From Aquilaria yunnanensis (lineage: Eukaryota; Streptophyta; Magnoliopsida; Malvales; Thymelaeaceae): a DNA stretch of 64,000 bases. Location: contig CM077598.1 in NCBI GenBank assembly GCA_039654915.1, positions 69,716,041 through 69,780,040 of the forward strand, given 5' to 3'. The translations under genes and the position numbers were made by a program. The notes beneath the pieces were generated by a model that was given only the letters and a program-made list of their open reading frames with translations, did no database searches and was not told the origin of the DNA. Below, piece by piece: positions 9,391 through 21,885 of this stretch. Position 1 is the stretch's first letter, and every line of letters begins with the position of its first letter.

Positions 9391-11517
9391 TGTCAGGACC
9401 ATCCCTTAGTGCTTGGCCTAGGCCAATAATATAAAGAAAATGCAAAATAAATTTGAGGGACTTGATTGGAAATGTGAATAAGGGTGCAAGTGCAAAACCA
9501 AGGATGTTCGGGACTTAATTGCACATGAAAAATGTATAGGTTGCTAATGCCGAGAAACAAAGTTTAGAGACTACTTTGGGTACTCTTTCGGGTACTAAAT
9601 TTGGCACTAAGAAGCATGGGTGGATTGCATTAGACCATGCAAAGTTAATCAAGGCCGAGAAGGGCATTAAGCCATTTTAACGCCATGTGGCTCATTACAG
9701 AAATTTGCATGCTTCCATTATGAGTTAAGTCATCATTTCGGTCAAAGAAGACCTTAGTTTCGGGTTTAACCAATTTTGTACCACGAGTTGTGTTCTTGGC
9801 GAGCTTAAGCTGAATCCTTGCGAATTTCCTAGAGAATGAATCTTAGAAAGACAAATTGAGTTTGGCATTGTTGATCTCGGAGTTGGGCGATCTTGTACTT
9901 CCAATTTCAAGTTCGGACTTAGAGGATCAAGGCATAACCGAGAGCTAAAGCACTTGTGTTTGTGGGTAAGGTTCATGTCTACTTGAATTCTTGGTATATT
10001 TCCATGAACAAGTAGTAATGGCAGCTAAGTGATAGTTCAAAATTGCTATACAATCTTAGTTTTCTAGTTGGGCATATTGAGTGAACTTTCGGGTTTTTAT
10101 TGGTTTGGCTAGCTAATCCAAGTAATGGCAAGCACTTAGAGTTCTTAGTAAGTTAGGCCAACTTGCTAGTGAACTTGGAGCTCTAATGGACTGGTGATGA
10201 AATTGGAATGCTTGAAGTGCAAGAATGTATATTGGTGCTTGCTAGTGGCTTCGGCCGAATGTGAAAATGTGGTGTGTGTGTGAGTTTGTATGCTTGATTG
10301 TTTCCTTGTGTGTGCTAACCAAGTATAGGTAGTGTTATTATAATTATATGCCTCGGCTAGTATGTGTATATGTTGTATATTGGGTGTTTTCATGTTTTAT
10401 TTTTGCAGGTTATTCTTAGCTAATGGAGGTTAAGTCTCAACTTAACTAAATAAACTCCAACGGAGTTGTGTAATGAACCTTACTTAATATTAGTACTCAT
10501 CCCCATATCATTTGTGTTTCAGGCAAAGGTTTTGAGCTTGAGTGAATTGCCTATTTTGCTTGCTTGTGTATCAAGTAGTACACTTGTTGCTTAAGGTATG
10601 TGTGCCAACCGAAACTTGGCTTATTTGGAGTATATATGCAAGTCATATGCTTATGGTTTATGGTCAAAACTTATATACTAAGTTTTGCAGCCTTGAGTAG
10701 TTGTGGGACACGTCTAGAGGAGAGATGGATGTATGGACTATGGCCCTGATTGTAGTATTTACTTTCATGACCATGAACATGGTCATTGGACTTGTACTGC
10801 AGTGTGTGCTTTTGTATTGCACACTTAGGTATCTTCTTGAGGAGTAAGCAAATCTTGGCTTGTAATGCACAATTTGGTTAGGTTTTGGACAATGTATGGT
10901 CTTGGCATGTGGCCAAATTAGGGGGCATCCTTGTAGGCTCTTTTGTGTACATATGTAGCCCCGGTTAACTTTGGTTTTGGAATGTACAGATGTTGGATGC
11001 CAAATTATGCTATGGATTTGTGATTATGGTTGTGTTTACAGTATGAACCTCTTGTGTACTTTCTTGACCGAAAGCTCATGGATAGGAAATCTTATTTTCA
11101 AAACATGAAAGGTTATGGGTTTCTTAGTTGGCGTGCAGTAAAGTAGTACACTTGATGAACACACACATCCTGGACACTGATGGAAATAAGTGTATGCTTT
11201 GCTTGTATTACAAGTTATCTTTTATAGCCTTGCTTATCATGCAAGTTATTGAGTACAGCCTTGCCTTTTGTTGCAAGTTAGTGGTTGGGCCTCACCTTAA
11301 GCTGCAAAATATTTGCACAGGACTTCACATAAGTCTCCTGGGGCACCTCCTAGGTTCTCAGCTTAAGAAAGTAAGGCCTAAAACTACCAAACAGAAAGTT
11401 GGCCGAAATTAAAGGTAGTTAACAACACTTAGAAACATAATTATCTAATAGCTCTCTGGGTATTTTTGGTGAGTGGCACTGAGTGTGCACAGGTTGGGGC
11501 CTGTGTTGGGTGTGACA
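9391..11517 (+). repeat. Gypsy-type solo LTR (TGTCAGGACC family) inside the minisatellite
   Basis: 2127 bp starting TGTCAGGACC and ending GTGTGACA, flanked by ACTGT (9386-9390) and ACCGT (11518-11522), a target duplication with one difference. The same minisatellite lies on both sides. No coding sequence is present. Ends and length fit chromovirus (Tekay/Del-type) LTRs; no other copy lies in the window to confirm. The strand is taken from the internal layout and is uncertain. Confidence 0.75.
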
Positions 11518-11522
11518 ACCGT

Positions 11523-11719
11523 GCCGTAGCATGCACTCACCGTGCCCCACTGTGCCCAAGTGTGCCCTCACCGTGCCCTAGTGCACCCTCACTGTGCCCT
11601 AGCACGCCCTGACTGTGCCCCAGCGTGCCCTCAACGTGCCCCAGCATGCCCCCAGCGTGCCCTCAGCGTGCCCCCATCGTGCTTCAGCGTGCCATCACCG
11701 CGCCCCACTGTGCCCTCAT
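11523..11719. repeat. GTGCCC-rich minisatellite, right part
   Basis: Continuation of the 9205-9390 array after the solo LTR. It ends abruptly at the first base of copia LTR C (11720). Confidence 0.85.
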
Positions 11720-14018
11720 TGTTAGTGATGTGCCCAAAAGGCCAATCATGGGATGATTGTATTTTTGCACATTGAGTCATGATAATTTATTAAGGCATTA
11801 ATTCAGCAATTATGTTTGTTGTTTTGTTTCTGCGTAACTTAACAAATGTAATTGTAACCCTAGAATAATAATATTCTCAAACGTCCCAAGTCTAGTATTA
11901 TTGTGGAGCAGGTTGCAATAATACATAACGACTAGCATATGTGGAGACTAATATGAGATATGTAGTCTGCATATGGGTACAAGTTGGAGAACTTGTGTAC
12001 TGGACCGACCCACCATGAGAACACTACATGGATCGTTATATGAGTGTCATAAGTGATTCTCATAGTGATCATGGTATATGTAGTCCTTCGACCTAAGATC
12101 ATCAAGGTTCCTTACATGTGAGTCACATACTTTGATACTTTCTTTTGTTGCTCGTAACTGAGTGAACTTGAAGGAGGTCATTGGGTGATGCCCATTAGCA
12201 TCATCTCCACTGTGTGTCATGGTGAATGCGGCAGGGACTTCAGGAGGTGCAGGCGAGTCCCGACAGAAGGTGCTCTCTGTGGATCACCTGTGATGGCCGG
12301 CAGCATATTCGTGTGGTAGGCACGGTGAGGCCGAGAAGGACTTTCGTTATGGGAAAGAGCCCGAAACGGGGATTCCTCAGGAGGACCTGCCTGAAACACT
12401 CAGAAAATAGGGGTTAGGAGGTCCCCGAAAATCTTTTTCAGGGGAGGAGCCTCCAACGCCCAAGTCAGTACTTTGAGAGGTGGAGAAGGAGTAGTAAGCA
12501 CAAGAGACCCTTGCCTGCCATGTTTTCCTAGGGGCTGAAAGGATAGGATTCAGGGACGAGAGCCCGCCAAGAGATCCGGCCTCCCTGATATATATAAGAG
12601 GGAGTGAGCCCTTCGGATTGTGACACGTGTATAGGCGGATGTCATCCGTACTTCTGGGCATGGGGGCCCCTAGCTGCCTGCAGGCTCCTCGGGCCACGAG
12701 CTGTGACAAGCGTAGCCCTACATGACAGGATGTGGGCAGCGGCAGCGTGTTAGAGTGCATACCAGGGCGGCGTGCAGGGTGTGCGAGCGAAATGTCAGAG
12801 ACTTCTTGATGGCTCCTGCCGTACCTCTGAGGTCCCCTTGGTTGATGTTCCCCTTCGGAGTGAGGGGTCTTTTCCCGGAGTCAGGCTGGTACACTGGGTA
12901 TTCCCTGGCTCCAAAGTTAGTTCGGTCATCCTCCCGAGGGAGGTAATATGCTAGTTTCCTGTGGTCGATATTGGCGGGCTACCGAGGTTGTGTACCTCAG
13001 GTGTCTGACTCCTTCCTTTCCGGGGTCCTTAGGTGACCAGGGCGATAGCACTTCGGCTATCATTGGGTATGTCACATATCATGCGGAGGGATTTGTATGA
13101 TCAAGATGGGATTTGTCTCTCCTATGTAATGGGAGTGATATCTTCGGGCCCCTTGATAGAGTAAGACTTAGAAAAATGCATGGCCATGCTCGGATGAGTT
13201 GATATCCGATATCAATGTCATCAGTTTAAGTTGGTCTACTCAATAATCAAGAAACCAAAGATTGGGCTATACGAGAGTGACACATTCCATGTCTCGTGCT
13301 TAGTCTTGATGTCTTGGACAAAGGGACAATGGCATATATCGGTGATGATCATAAAGGTTTAGTCGAATCATCGACAATCTTGTCACTTGGGTAGCAATGA
13401 TGTGTTGCTAGACACCGCTCATTGCTTATGATCATAAATGTGATTTATGATCATTGCCAACATGGTAAGAGCCTATTGGGTCGCACACATAGAGCTATTT
13501 GGATCATTAGAGTGCATGGGCTAATAATTTGGGTTTTGGTTTCACAATAATTTCGTATTAATAATGGGCCCAATAGTTGAGCCATTATTAAGCCTGAAAT
13601 TAAAGCCTAATTGGATTAGGGCTTTGAAACATATTAGGCCTGGAAGTTGAGTCTCACTATAAATACAACTTGTAGTGAGAATTTCGCAGGTCTCCTTGCC
13701 CTAGCCTCCCAAAAGGACAGCCACACTCTTCTCTTACAATTCCTTAGAGGACGCAAGCTAGCACTGCGAGTGCAAGAGAAACGCATTGCCCGGGATGTGG
13801 TGGAAGCGTGGTGATCCCGAAAGGCTCATGTGGATACCATAGAGAACCTGAACACATCAACTGTTCAGGTTTTGTGATTCGACTCTACAGTTGAGTGGGA
13901 GATCTCAACCGAAAATTAGGTATGAAAATTTTTTAACACCCAGTTTACCCCATTTCACTTGGATCCTGGAGGGTTTCGGTTAAATTCTACAGCGCTGTTT
14001 GGCTCCCGAAACCCAACA
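11720..14018 (+). repeat. Copia LTR 'C', interrupted, with unmatched flanks
   Basis: A full-length copia LTR (TGTTAG to CCAACA, about 1417 bp without its insert) split at 12185/13068 by a Tat solo LTR. The left flank is CTCAT in the minisatellite and the right flank GGTAT in unrelated DNA, so there is no target duplication. This points to recombination between two different copia elements rather than simple solo LTR formation. The TATA region TATAAATAC lies near 13661. Confidence 0.9.
12186..13062 (-). repeat. Tat-type solo LTR inside copia LTR C
   Basis: 877 bp, TGATGCCCATTAGCATC at one end and GATAGCACTTCGGCTATCA at the other. It is flanked by TTGGG (12181-12185 and 13063-13067), a perfect 5-bp duplication of the copia LTR sequence CATTGGGTATG. 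It has the same family look as the LTRs of E1-E3, with a TATATATAAGAG stretch near 12590 on the plus strand. Confidence 0.93.
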
Positions 14019-14065
14019 GGTATATGGCTTAAGTGAAGGTTTAGTGCACTGCTAGCATATGCAAG

Positions 14066-16217
14066 TGATGCTCGTCGGCATCTTGATTGAATGACATGTT
14101 GGCCTGCTAGATAGACTTCCGATGTGAGAGTATCTAGAAAATTTCAAAGAACAAGGGTTAAGAGCTCCTTGGAGTGTGTTTCTGGGGGATGAGCCTCTAA
14201 CACCCAAGTCAGTATTTGTGAGAGTGGAAATAAAGAGTAGAGACTAGAGAATAGAGAGAGTCTCGTATGTCCTTACCAAGGTCCCTCCTAAGTATTTATA
14301 GGAGGGTGGAGGGATTAGGTTGTTTGACACAGCCTGTCCAGATCATGACACGTGTATGGTTAGATCCTATCCGTACCTTCAAAGGCAGGTATCTCCAATT
14401 GGCCGTAGGCCATTCTGGACAAGAGGTAGGGGTGTGTGCGAGGTCTCTTTGTTAGGGGCTCTTTAACCATTCTTGTCATATCTTTGTAAGACCCCTTCGG
14501 GTTGTGAGACCCCTTTGGGTGGAGATTTGTCCCCAAGGGCTACTGGGGAAGGCCCTTCGCAAGGGTGGACAATCTTTAGGAGGCTTTATCCTCTACTGAG
14601 CATGGTGGATCAGGTTTTCCAAGGTTGGTGGCTTTGCAAATCTGAGGGTTGTGAAGACGCCTTTTCCTGAAGTTGGACATGTTACTCTCCAAGGGTGGTG
14701 TGGAGAATGCCCCGAGGTCAAGGCTAAGCTCCTTCTGAGGGTGGTGTCAAGTTATGTTGGGTTTCGGGAGCCAAACAGCGCAGTGGAATTTAACCGAAAC
14801 CCTCCAGGATCCAAGTGATACGGGGTAAACCAGGTGTTCAAAAATTTCATACCTAATTTTCGGTTGAGATCTCTCACTCAACTGTAGAGTCGAATCACAA
14901 AACCTGAACAGTTGACGTGTTCAGGCTCTCTATGGTATCCACACGAGCCTCTCAGGATCACCACGCTTCCACCACGTCCCGGCAGATGCGTTTCTCTTGT
15001 GCTCGCAGTGCTAGCTTGCGTCCTCCAAGGAATTGCAAGAGAAGAGTGTGGCTGTCCTTTTGGGAGGCTAGGGCAAGGAGACCTGCGAATTTCTCACTTA
15101 AAAGTTGTATTTATAGTGAGACTCAACTTCCAGGCCCAATGGGTTTCAAAGCCCTAATCCAATTAGGATTTAATTTCGGGCTTAATAATGGCTCAACTCC
15201 TTGGCCCATTATTAATACGAAATTAAAGTGAAACCATAACCCAAATAATTAGCCCATGCACTCTAATGATCCAAATAGCTCTACGTGTGCGACCCAATAG
15301 GCTCTTGCCATGTTGGCAATGATCATAAATCACATTTATGATCATAAGCAATGAGCGGTGTCTAGCAACACATCATTGCTACCCAAGTGACAAGATTGTC
15401 AGTGAATCGACTAAACCTTTATGATCATCACCGATATATGCCATTGTCCCTTTGTCCAAGATATCAAGACTAAGCACGAGACATGGAATGTGTCACTCTC
15501 GTATAGCCCAATCTTTGGTTTCTTGATTACCGAGTAGACTAACTTAAACTGATGACATTGATATCATATATCAACTCATCGGAGCATGGCCATGCATTTT
15601 CTAAGTCTCACTCTATCAAGGGGCCCAAAGATATCACTCCCATTACATAGGAGGGACAAATCCCATCTTGATCATACAAATCCCTCCGCATGATATGTGA
15701 CATACCCAATGACCTCCTTCAAGTTCACTCAGTTACGAGCAACAAAGGAAAGTATCAAAGTATGTGACTCACATGTAGGGAACCTTGATGATCTTAGGTC
15801 GAAGGACTACATATACCATGATCACTATGAGAATCACTTATGACACTCATATAACGATCCATGAAGTGTTCTCATGGTGGGTCGGTCCAGTACACAAGAT
15901 CTCCAACTTGTACCCATATGTAGACTACATATCTCATATTAGTCTCCACATATGCTAGTCATTATGTATTATTGCAACCCGCTCCACAATAATACTATAC
16001 TAGGGACGTTTAAGAATATCATTATTCTAGGGTTACAATTATGTTTATTACGTTACGCAGAAACAAAACAACAAACAAAATTGCTGGATTAATGCCTCAA
16101 TAAAATATCATGACTCAATTTGCAAAAATACAATCATCTCATGATTGGCTTTTTGGGCACAACACTAACAAGTTATCCAATCAGGAGATCTCAAGGCTGA
16201 TAGCCCTTCGGCTATCA
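14066..16217 (-). repeat. 3' LTR of E2, split by a copia solo LTR
   Basis: Starts TGATGCTCGTCGGCATC at 14066, runs to 14754, resumes at 16176 and ends CTTCGGCTATCA at 16217. It matches the 5' LTR 29262-29992 over its length, including the AGTATTTATAGGAGGGTGG promoter region and the GGTGGTGTCAAGTTA...CAGGAGATCTC end. Confidence 0.92.
14755..16170 (-). repeat. Copia solo LTR 'D'
   Basis: Reverse-strand copy of the copia LTR (on plus: TGTTGGG...CTAACA), 1416 bp, flanked by AGTTA at 14750-14754 and 16171-16175, a perfect duplication of the E2 LTR target. TATA box (complement) near 15110. Confidence 0.96.
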
Positions 16218-16767
16218 CAAGCCCCAATCAAAAAAGCTGAAGTTATGTCTTCGGTGTTAGCAATTTAAGCAGTACTTTGCCCAAGAGACCTTACTTTTGC
16301 CGGCTTTTTGGGCAAAGACATTACTTTTTTGCCGAAGTTGTATTCTTGGCATTCTCTGAGGGTCTTCACACTATGTTTTGAGCCCTTGACAAAGATGTTG
16401 CTCTGAGCGAGCATCTTATTCTTTTGACAAGGTCACACCTTCAAAATCGAAGGAGCTTTTTCGTGTCCTACAGTCAAAGTTGCTTTTTTGAAGGTGAGGG
16501 GCCACAATTTCTTCAATGTTTAATATTCCTGCCTTCTGTTAGTGAATTGTTCCTATTTGATTGGGCAATCGCATCACTTCAGGATATGTGGTATAGGCCT
16601 ACCAGTGTCAATAGGCGTGCCCTCGATTTTTAGCCAAATTTTTCCTTCCCTTGTACGCCATCACCCATCTTCCCAGACCTACTTTGCTGAGCTACCTTCC
16701 TTGTCATGATGAGGTTGCCATCTTCAGAGCACAGCTTAAGGTGGGTCTTTAGTATCCTCCACCAAAG
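16218..16767 (+). other. E2 region between 3' LTR and antisense gene
   Basis: The first bases read CAAGCCCCAATC, the remnant of the polypurine tract on the minus strand. The rest is CTTTTGCCGAAG-rich text. In E3 the matching place holds a TATA box and first exon for the antisense gene; here I find no clear counterpart, so that part seems lost or badly decayed. Confidence 0.5.
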
Positions 16768-19700
16768 ATGGTTTACGACTTCTACCAATTTCATGGTATA
16801 GTAGTCAACCAACTTCCTCCGAACTCATACTCTTATTATAATGGCTTTTTTTGCACGCTTGGCGTCTTCAATATAGAGCCCCACTTCATCCTTTTCATGC
16901 AATATTACAAACTCCATGTTACCACCTCACAAAATGGGAGAATTACAAGTGCATCATAATGGCTAAAAACCATTATATTGTGTAATTCTCACCATAGTGT
17001 TTGAAGTATGGGGGGTAAAAGGCATGATCAACACCTCCTTAAAAGTGTTCCAATTTGGTAACTTGGTCCCCAAGAAAAGCCTTAGGGATTGCTTGTTTGT
17101 CAAGCAGCCTATGGACTTTTTTGTAAGATTTTGGAAATTCGGGTACCCAATTGCAAAACTTTCACAAAAGAGATTTGGAGAGTTATGAGAGGAATATGAA
17201 TGGTATGAAAGTGCTATTGGAGGACCAAATTGCTCATGGAAGACAACTAAAGACAAAGAAAACACAAAAAGGCATAAAGGACCTAAGTCTCCTAGTGTAA
17301 GCCTTATGATGTGTACGTTTTTGACTTAAGTCAAATGGAGCAATTTGGAGTTTTCCCACTATGGGGGAGGCAGCCAAGGCTTGATAATTAGTCAACATTG
17401 GTGGGCACATGTGTACCAATGAGTTTAAGACAAAGAGACCATAATTAATGGGAAGGAAAATGACATAAAGCAAGGTTAATCTTGTTAAGTGTCTTTTGTG
17501 CCCTTAAGCTCATTTAAGGCCATTCAAGTGGCCAAATCACTTATCCCACTCAAGGGATGGCTGGCCAAAGCATGGCAAGAAAGTCAAATGTGGGCCAAGA
17601 AATGAAGAATAAGAAACCATGGTCTTGTAGCAAGGAAAATGACATAAAGCTTAACTAAGGCTATTAAGTGTGTTTTGTGCACTAAAGTCTTTATAAGTGG
17701 TTATCTTTGTCTTTATCTCCCACATTTGGTTTCTTCCAGCAGAAGAAACGTAGCTTCTCCACCCCCACACTTCTTCCATAGCCACCATACCTCCAAGATT
17801 AAAATTGAAGGCAAAAGAAAGCAAGAAAGGGCAATTGGAAGCTATGTGGTGCTAAAACTTGGGTGCACCTAGGATCAAGCTCCAATTTCAGCATACACTC
17901 AAGGTAAGGGTTCTCTTGCTCTCATGGACTGTTTTCTGTAATTTTCAAGCAACCATGGAGCAAGGGCTAAGCTTGGAAGAGAGCCATGAGCTTGATGAAC
18001 CGAGCTTAGTGAGGGGAGTGCACTTATTGAAGGTTTTGTGACCTACTGTCAAGTGTACAAAGATGGCAGCGAAATAAGAGTTTTCTAAAGTTTCCTGGAT
18101 TGTTTACTGTATTTCCAAACATCCATGAAGCTAAGACCATGCTTGGAATAGAGCAAAAAGCTCTAGGAACCAAGTATGGGTTAATGGAAAAGAAGCATGG
18201 CAAGGTTTCGGCCTTAGTGTTACCATGCTAAAGATGGCAGTAAGAAAGAAGGGTTTCTAGAGCCCAAAGTTAGTACTAATTACTGTTAAAATTCTCCTAA
18301 GGCGAAGCATTAGCTTGAGGAGGGCTGCCATAGTGATTTATTTAAGTTTATTGCATGTTTTACGGACTAACCTATGGTTATTGTTGTTGCTGCATTTCAT
18401 GTGTTTGTTTGTTGTGAATGGCTGCTGCATTTGGTTGCTATATCTTGTATATATGCATTGTGGTTTTTGTGTTTTAGTGTCTTTGGATGCAGGTTTTAAT
18501 GAGGATCACATTACCTTAAGAAACCAAGTGCTACCCTTACTAAGTTTCTCAATGAAACTTACTCCCCTCAATTCTGTCATTTCAGGTCCAGCAGAATGAT
18601 CACCTTCAAACTAACCTTTGTGGTTTGAGTTTTGATCTGAAATTTCAGGTACATGAACTTCCATGTGTCTAGTTATGATCTGGAAATTTTGGTGATTTTA
18701 GGAGCACATTTGGTAATTTTAATGGTGGTACTTACTGTGTTGTGCAGCAGCTGTCCAGCATCCTATTTATGGAGTCAATTGCATTTCAGGAACTCCTGTA
18801 ACTTAGGGTGCGTATTTAGCTGAGTTAAGAACATATTGTAGTGCATGTATGCATGTACATGTAGTTTATGCAAAATGAGACAGGTATGTGAACATTTGAG
18901 TAATGTTTTGGCTATGTAAGTGATGTGGCGCAAAGCTGCCTAAGTGTGAATAATGGGCTGCTTACTTGTAAATTCTGTTTTGGCCACATAAAGTTGTTAA
19001 ATGCAAGGTAATTTATTTCCTATGTGTAATGTAAATATATGGGATAGCCTTGGAGGGATTTCCCCTTGTCAATGAAGTGTTTACATACCTATGAAATTTT
19101 GTATGGGCAAAATGGTCCAAAAGTTGCCAGAATTTTGACTCTGGACCTAAAGTTTAATATCTCCCTGTGTAGAATGAATATTGGTATGTAATTTTGACCA
19201 CACCTAGAGGACATCTAGAGGGTTAACTGGGATTTGGAATTTCTGTATTTAGAGCCCTGTAGCCAAAGATATGACATTGCAAAGTTGACTGAGTTACTGT
19301 TCATTTGGTCAGAATTTCGTAACCAACTTCAAAAATCCATAACTTGGTCCATACGTGGGCTATCGATGTAAAACAAAATTCCCCGGTTTGCTCTAAGTCT
19401 CCAATTCATAATGGAGCAAAGAAAACAAGGGGCTATGTGGCTAGAATGATACAGTTTATTAGTGGAAGTTACAGGTGCAGTAGCTGGCCACTAGAACTTA
19501 ACAAGATTGCCTAATGTGTGGAAGCCAAAAACTAAGACTTGTGCTAGTGTTTTCCTTCTTTGCTGCCATGGTGTGCACGCAATGTGAATATGTGTGTGAT
19601 GGTTGGACCAATATGCAAGTATTTACATAGTGCCCAAGAGGGCCACTTGTGTATGCACACTAAGGGTAGTGTTCTGATGGCCTACAGAACATTACCAATC

Positions 19701-21885
19701 CTGGGAGTCTAAATGCACAGTTTTGGCACCATAACTGGACTACCCCGAAGTGGGTAACACTCCATCCCATCCCGAAGGGTGGATTCTACTTCTTACTGCC
19801 TCGGGAATCTGGGAGTAAGAAGTTTACTTTTACTTTCGGCACCAAGGATAGCTGGTGACGCTGGCAGAAAGTATTTTTTTTCTGAAAGTGGATGAGCAAT
19901 GGAAGGACATTCCCGTGAAGTGGGCTTTGGGGGTCTTGGCCATCAATGTAGTAGACTTGAGGAAGCTACTAACCTTGGAACTGAAGGCTCAGGTTAAAGA
20001 ACTCGATAGCCATATTCAGGGCATTGCTAATTGCAATCCCGAAATTCCTCCGTACTATCCTTACCCTTTCCCCATTAGATGGAGCTTCATGATCAAAGAA
20101 CTACTTTGGGAGCTCGGGGGTTGTTAAGGAGCACATCACTAACTTGAATATGCCAAAATCGGTAGTGGACGAGAAGAAGTCCTGGTTGGTCATGCTCTTT
20201 CGGGGTGAACCTACATATTCAGGACTTAAAGAGAGTAAGCTCCTTTCCAATTTTGTTGCTTATGCCTTTCTGTATTTACACTGATGTTTTTCTCTTTGCA
20301 AAACTAGGCGACAAGTCTGCTGCTTTCTACAAGAGTCTTTTCCTCAGCCAAACCGGGAAGGGTGAGCAATAAAGGAAAAAGGCACCGGAGAGGAAGGAAG
20401 TGACCGGTGTATTATCTTCAGCCTCAAGGTTGAACAAAAGTAAGGATGGTTCCTTTCCGCCCCTGCCTGAGGATCAAATCATGGTGCCTGATCAAACCCC
20501 TGTTCGCGCTGACCCACCTTCAGCACTAGCCATCCATTCTGCCCCTTTAAGTCCTAATGCTGCTGTCGAGGCACTTGGGACTTCGGTGGGGGAGATGTTT
20601 ACCGAAGAGGCTCAAGAACAGTGAAGAAGGAAGGGCAAGGACATCCCACCGAGCTGTTGGACATCAGTGAGCCTGACGAAGAGTGCCCTGAACTCCAACC
20701 AGGTTTGTCCCTTAGCCATTCGTCTATGGGTTTGGGATTTTTTGATATTTTAGGCGTTGTAGATGAATGGCTAAGGGATAATGTTATCACTGAACTTCGG
20801 AGTGATTTTGCAGATGAGCGAGTCTAGGCTCATTGGATGGCTAAACATGTTTAGAAAAGGGCCCTTCAGGATTCAAAAATCCCAAAGGACAAGGTCCCAA
20901 GGTAGCTATTTTGGACCTTCACGGAGGACTTGGACTTGTTCTCCAAGGATAGTCAGAAGATGGCCCTTTAGATGGCGAGGGGCATAATGACTAATGCTAC
21001 CTTCCTGTCTCTGATGGAGGAGTTCCTAAACGAGGAAGTCCTTGCTGCTCGAATGATTGAGCATGCTACCTAGGTAAACCCTACCCTTGTAGGACTTAGA
21101 AAAATTTTGAGTCTTTGATTGCTGGTGATCCACATTCTGACTCCTTCCCCTCATTTCCTTTTTTGCAGCAGTTGGCGTACGGAGGATACTTTCGGGCCTA
21201 GGTAGCCAAACAATCCTCTATTCAGAGTTAATCAGAGGAGAACTTGGCTAAGGTCAAGGAAATGTTTGCGAGCTCGGTCATCATGTATGGCGATCTAAAC
21301 AAGATCGCTAAGAAGGACCTGGCCAGTCTTCGGGAGGAGTTGTCGATGAGCCAAAAGGAGCGGGTTGAGCAGTTTACCTCGAAGATTTCTGCCCTTGACA
21401 CAAAGGTTGTTGAGCTTTCTAGCAAACATGAGATCCATGGGATGAAGAGGGAGGACGCAATTGCTAACCTTAAGAAGTTGCTAGAGAATAAAACTGTCAT
21501 TCTTGCCTAGAATGAATGGCTAAAGAAATAGAGGAAGAAGAAGAAGAAAAACCTAGAGAAGGAGGTCGAAGTACTTAAGAAAGAACTGGAGGATTTAAAG
21601 GCAGAGAACGCTTAGTCCGATGAGGTGACTAAGTCCTCATTTTAGGACAGTTTTTGCTTTGCTCGGCATCAAGTGTTGTCCTCGTATCCTGACTTGGACC
21701 TCTCCTTCCCATGGACGCTTAATATCCCTAAAGGACAATCCGCGGCATGGTCGAGTATTAAGTTTCTCAACCTCGCCATTCTTCTTCCTTCGGTTGATGT
21801 TGGTGCTGAAGATGAGGATGATGATACCGAAGAAGATCACGCTAAGGATGCTGAAGACCCAGAAGATGGGAAAGATAAGCAATAG
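16768..21885 (+). pseudogene. Antisense gene of E2 ('putative gypsy type transposon' family), broken
   Basis: Read opposite to gag-pol. First block 16768-16916 has FHGIVVNQLPPNSYSYYNG and HFILFMQYYKLH, the conserved core of the plant Transposase_28-like family (family name from memory). It is cut by the solo LTR 16917-19759. After it come the GWILLL...SGIWE-like stretch, a block at 19855-20127 (PEIPPYYPYPFPIRW), a low-complexity block 20400-20624 and the MGLGFFDILGVVDEWLRD motif. A Lys/Glu-rich coiled-coil part follows (21244-21640), and the end RHQVLSSYPDLDLSFPW...DEDDDTEED stops at 21885. Introns at 20235-20307 and 21074-21168 sit at the same places as in E3. Several stops make it non-functional. 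Biochemical role unknown. Confidence 0.75.
16917..19759 (+). repeat. Gypsy-type solo LTR (TGTTACC family)
   Basis: 2843 bp from TGTTACCACC to GGGTAACA, flanked by CTCCA at 16912-16916 and 19760-19764. Related to 30482-32965 (minus) and to the 3' LTR of E4 at 56976-59959, which shows it belongs to a chromovirus family. It sits in an exon of the E2 antisense gene. Small open frames inside are not supported as genes. Confidence 0.93.

Noticed and set aside
9205..11719. Spaced repeats that could recall a CRISPR array
   Set aside because: Units are irregular minisatellite repeats in a plant genome; no constant repeat with unique spacers.
11542..11775. Pro/Cys/Ala-rich frame of 77 codons, and a similar one at 9222-9434
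   Set aside because: Translation of the GTGCCC minisatellite, and at its end of the copia LTR; not a gene.
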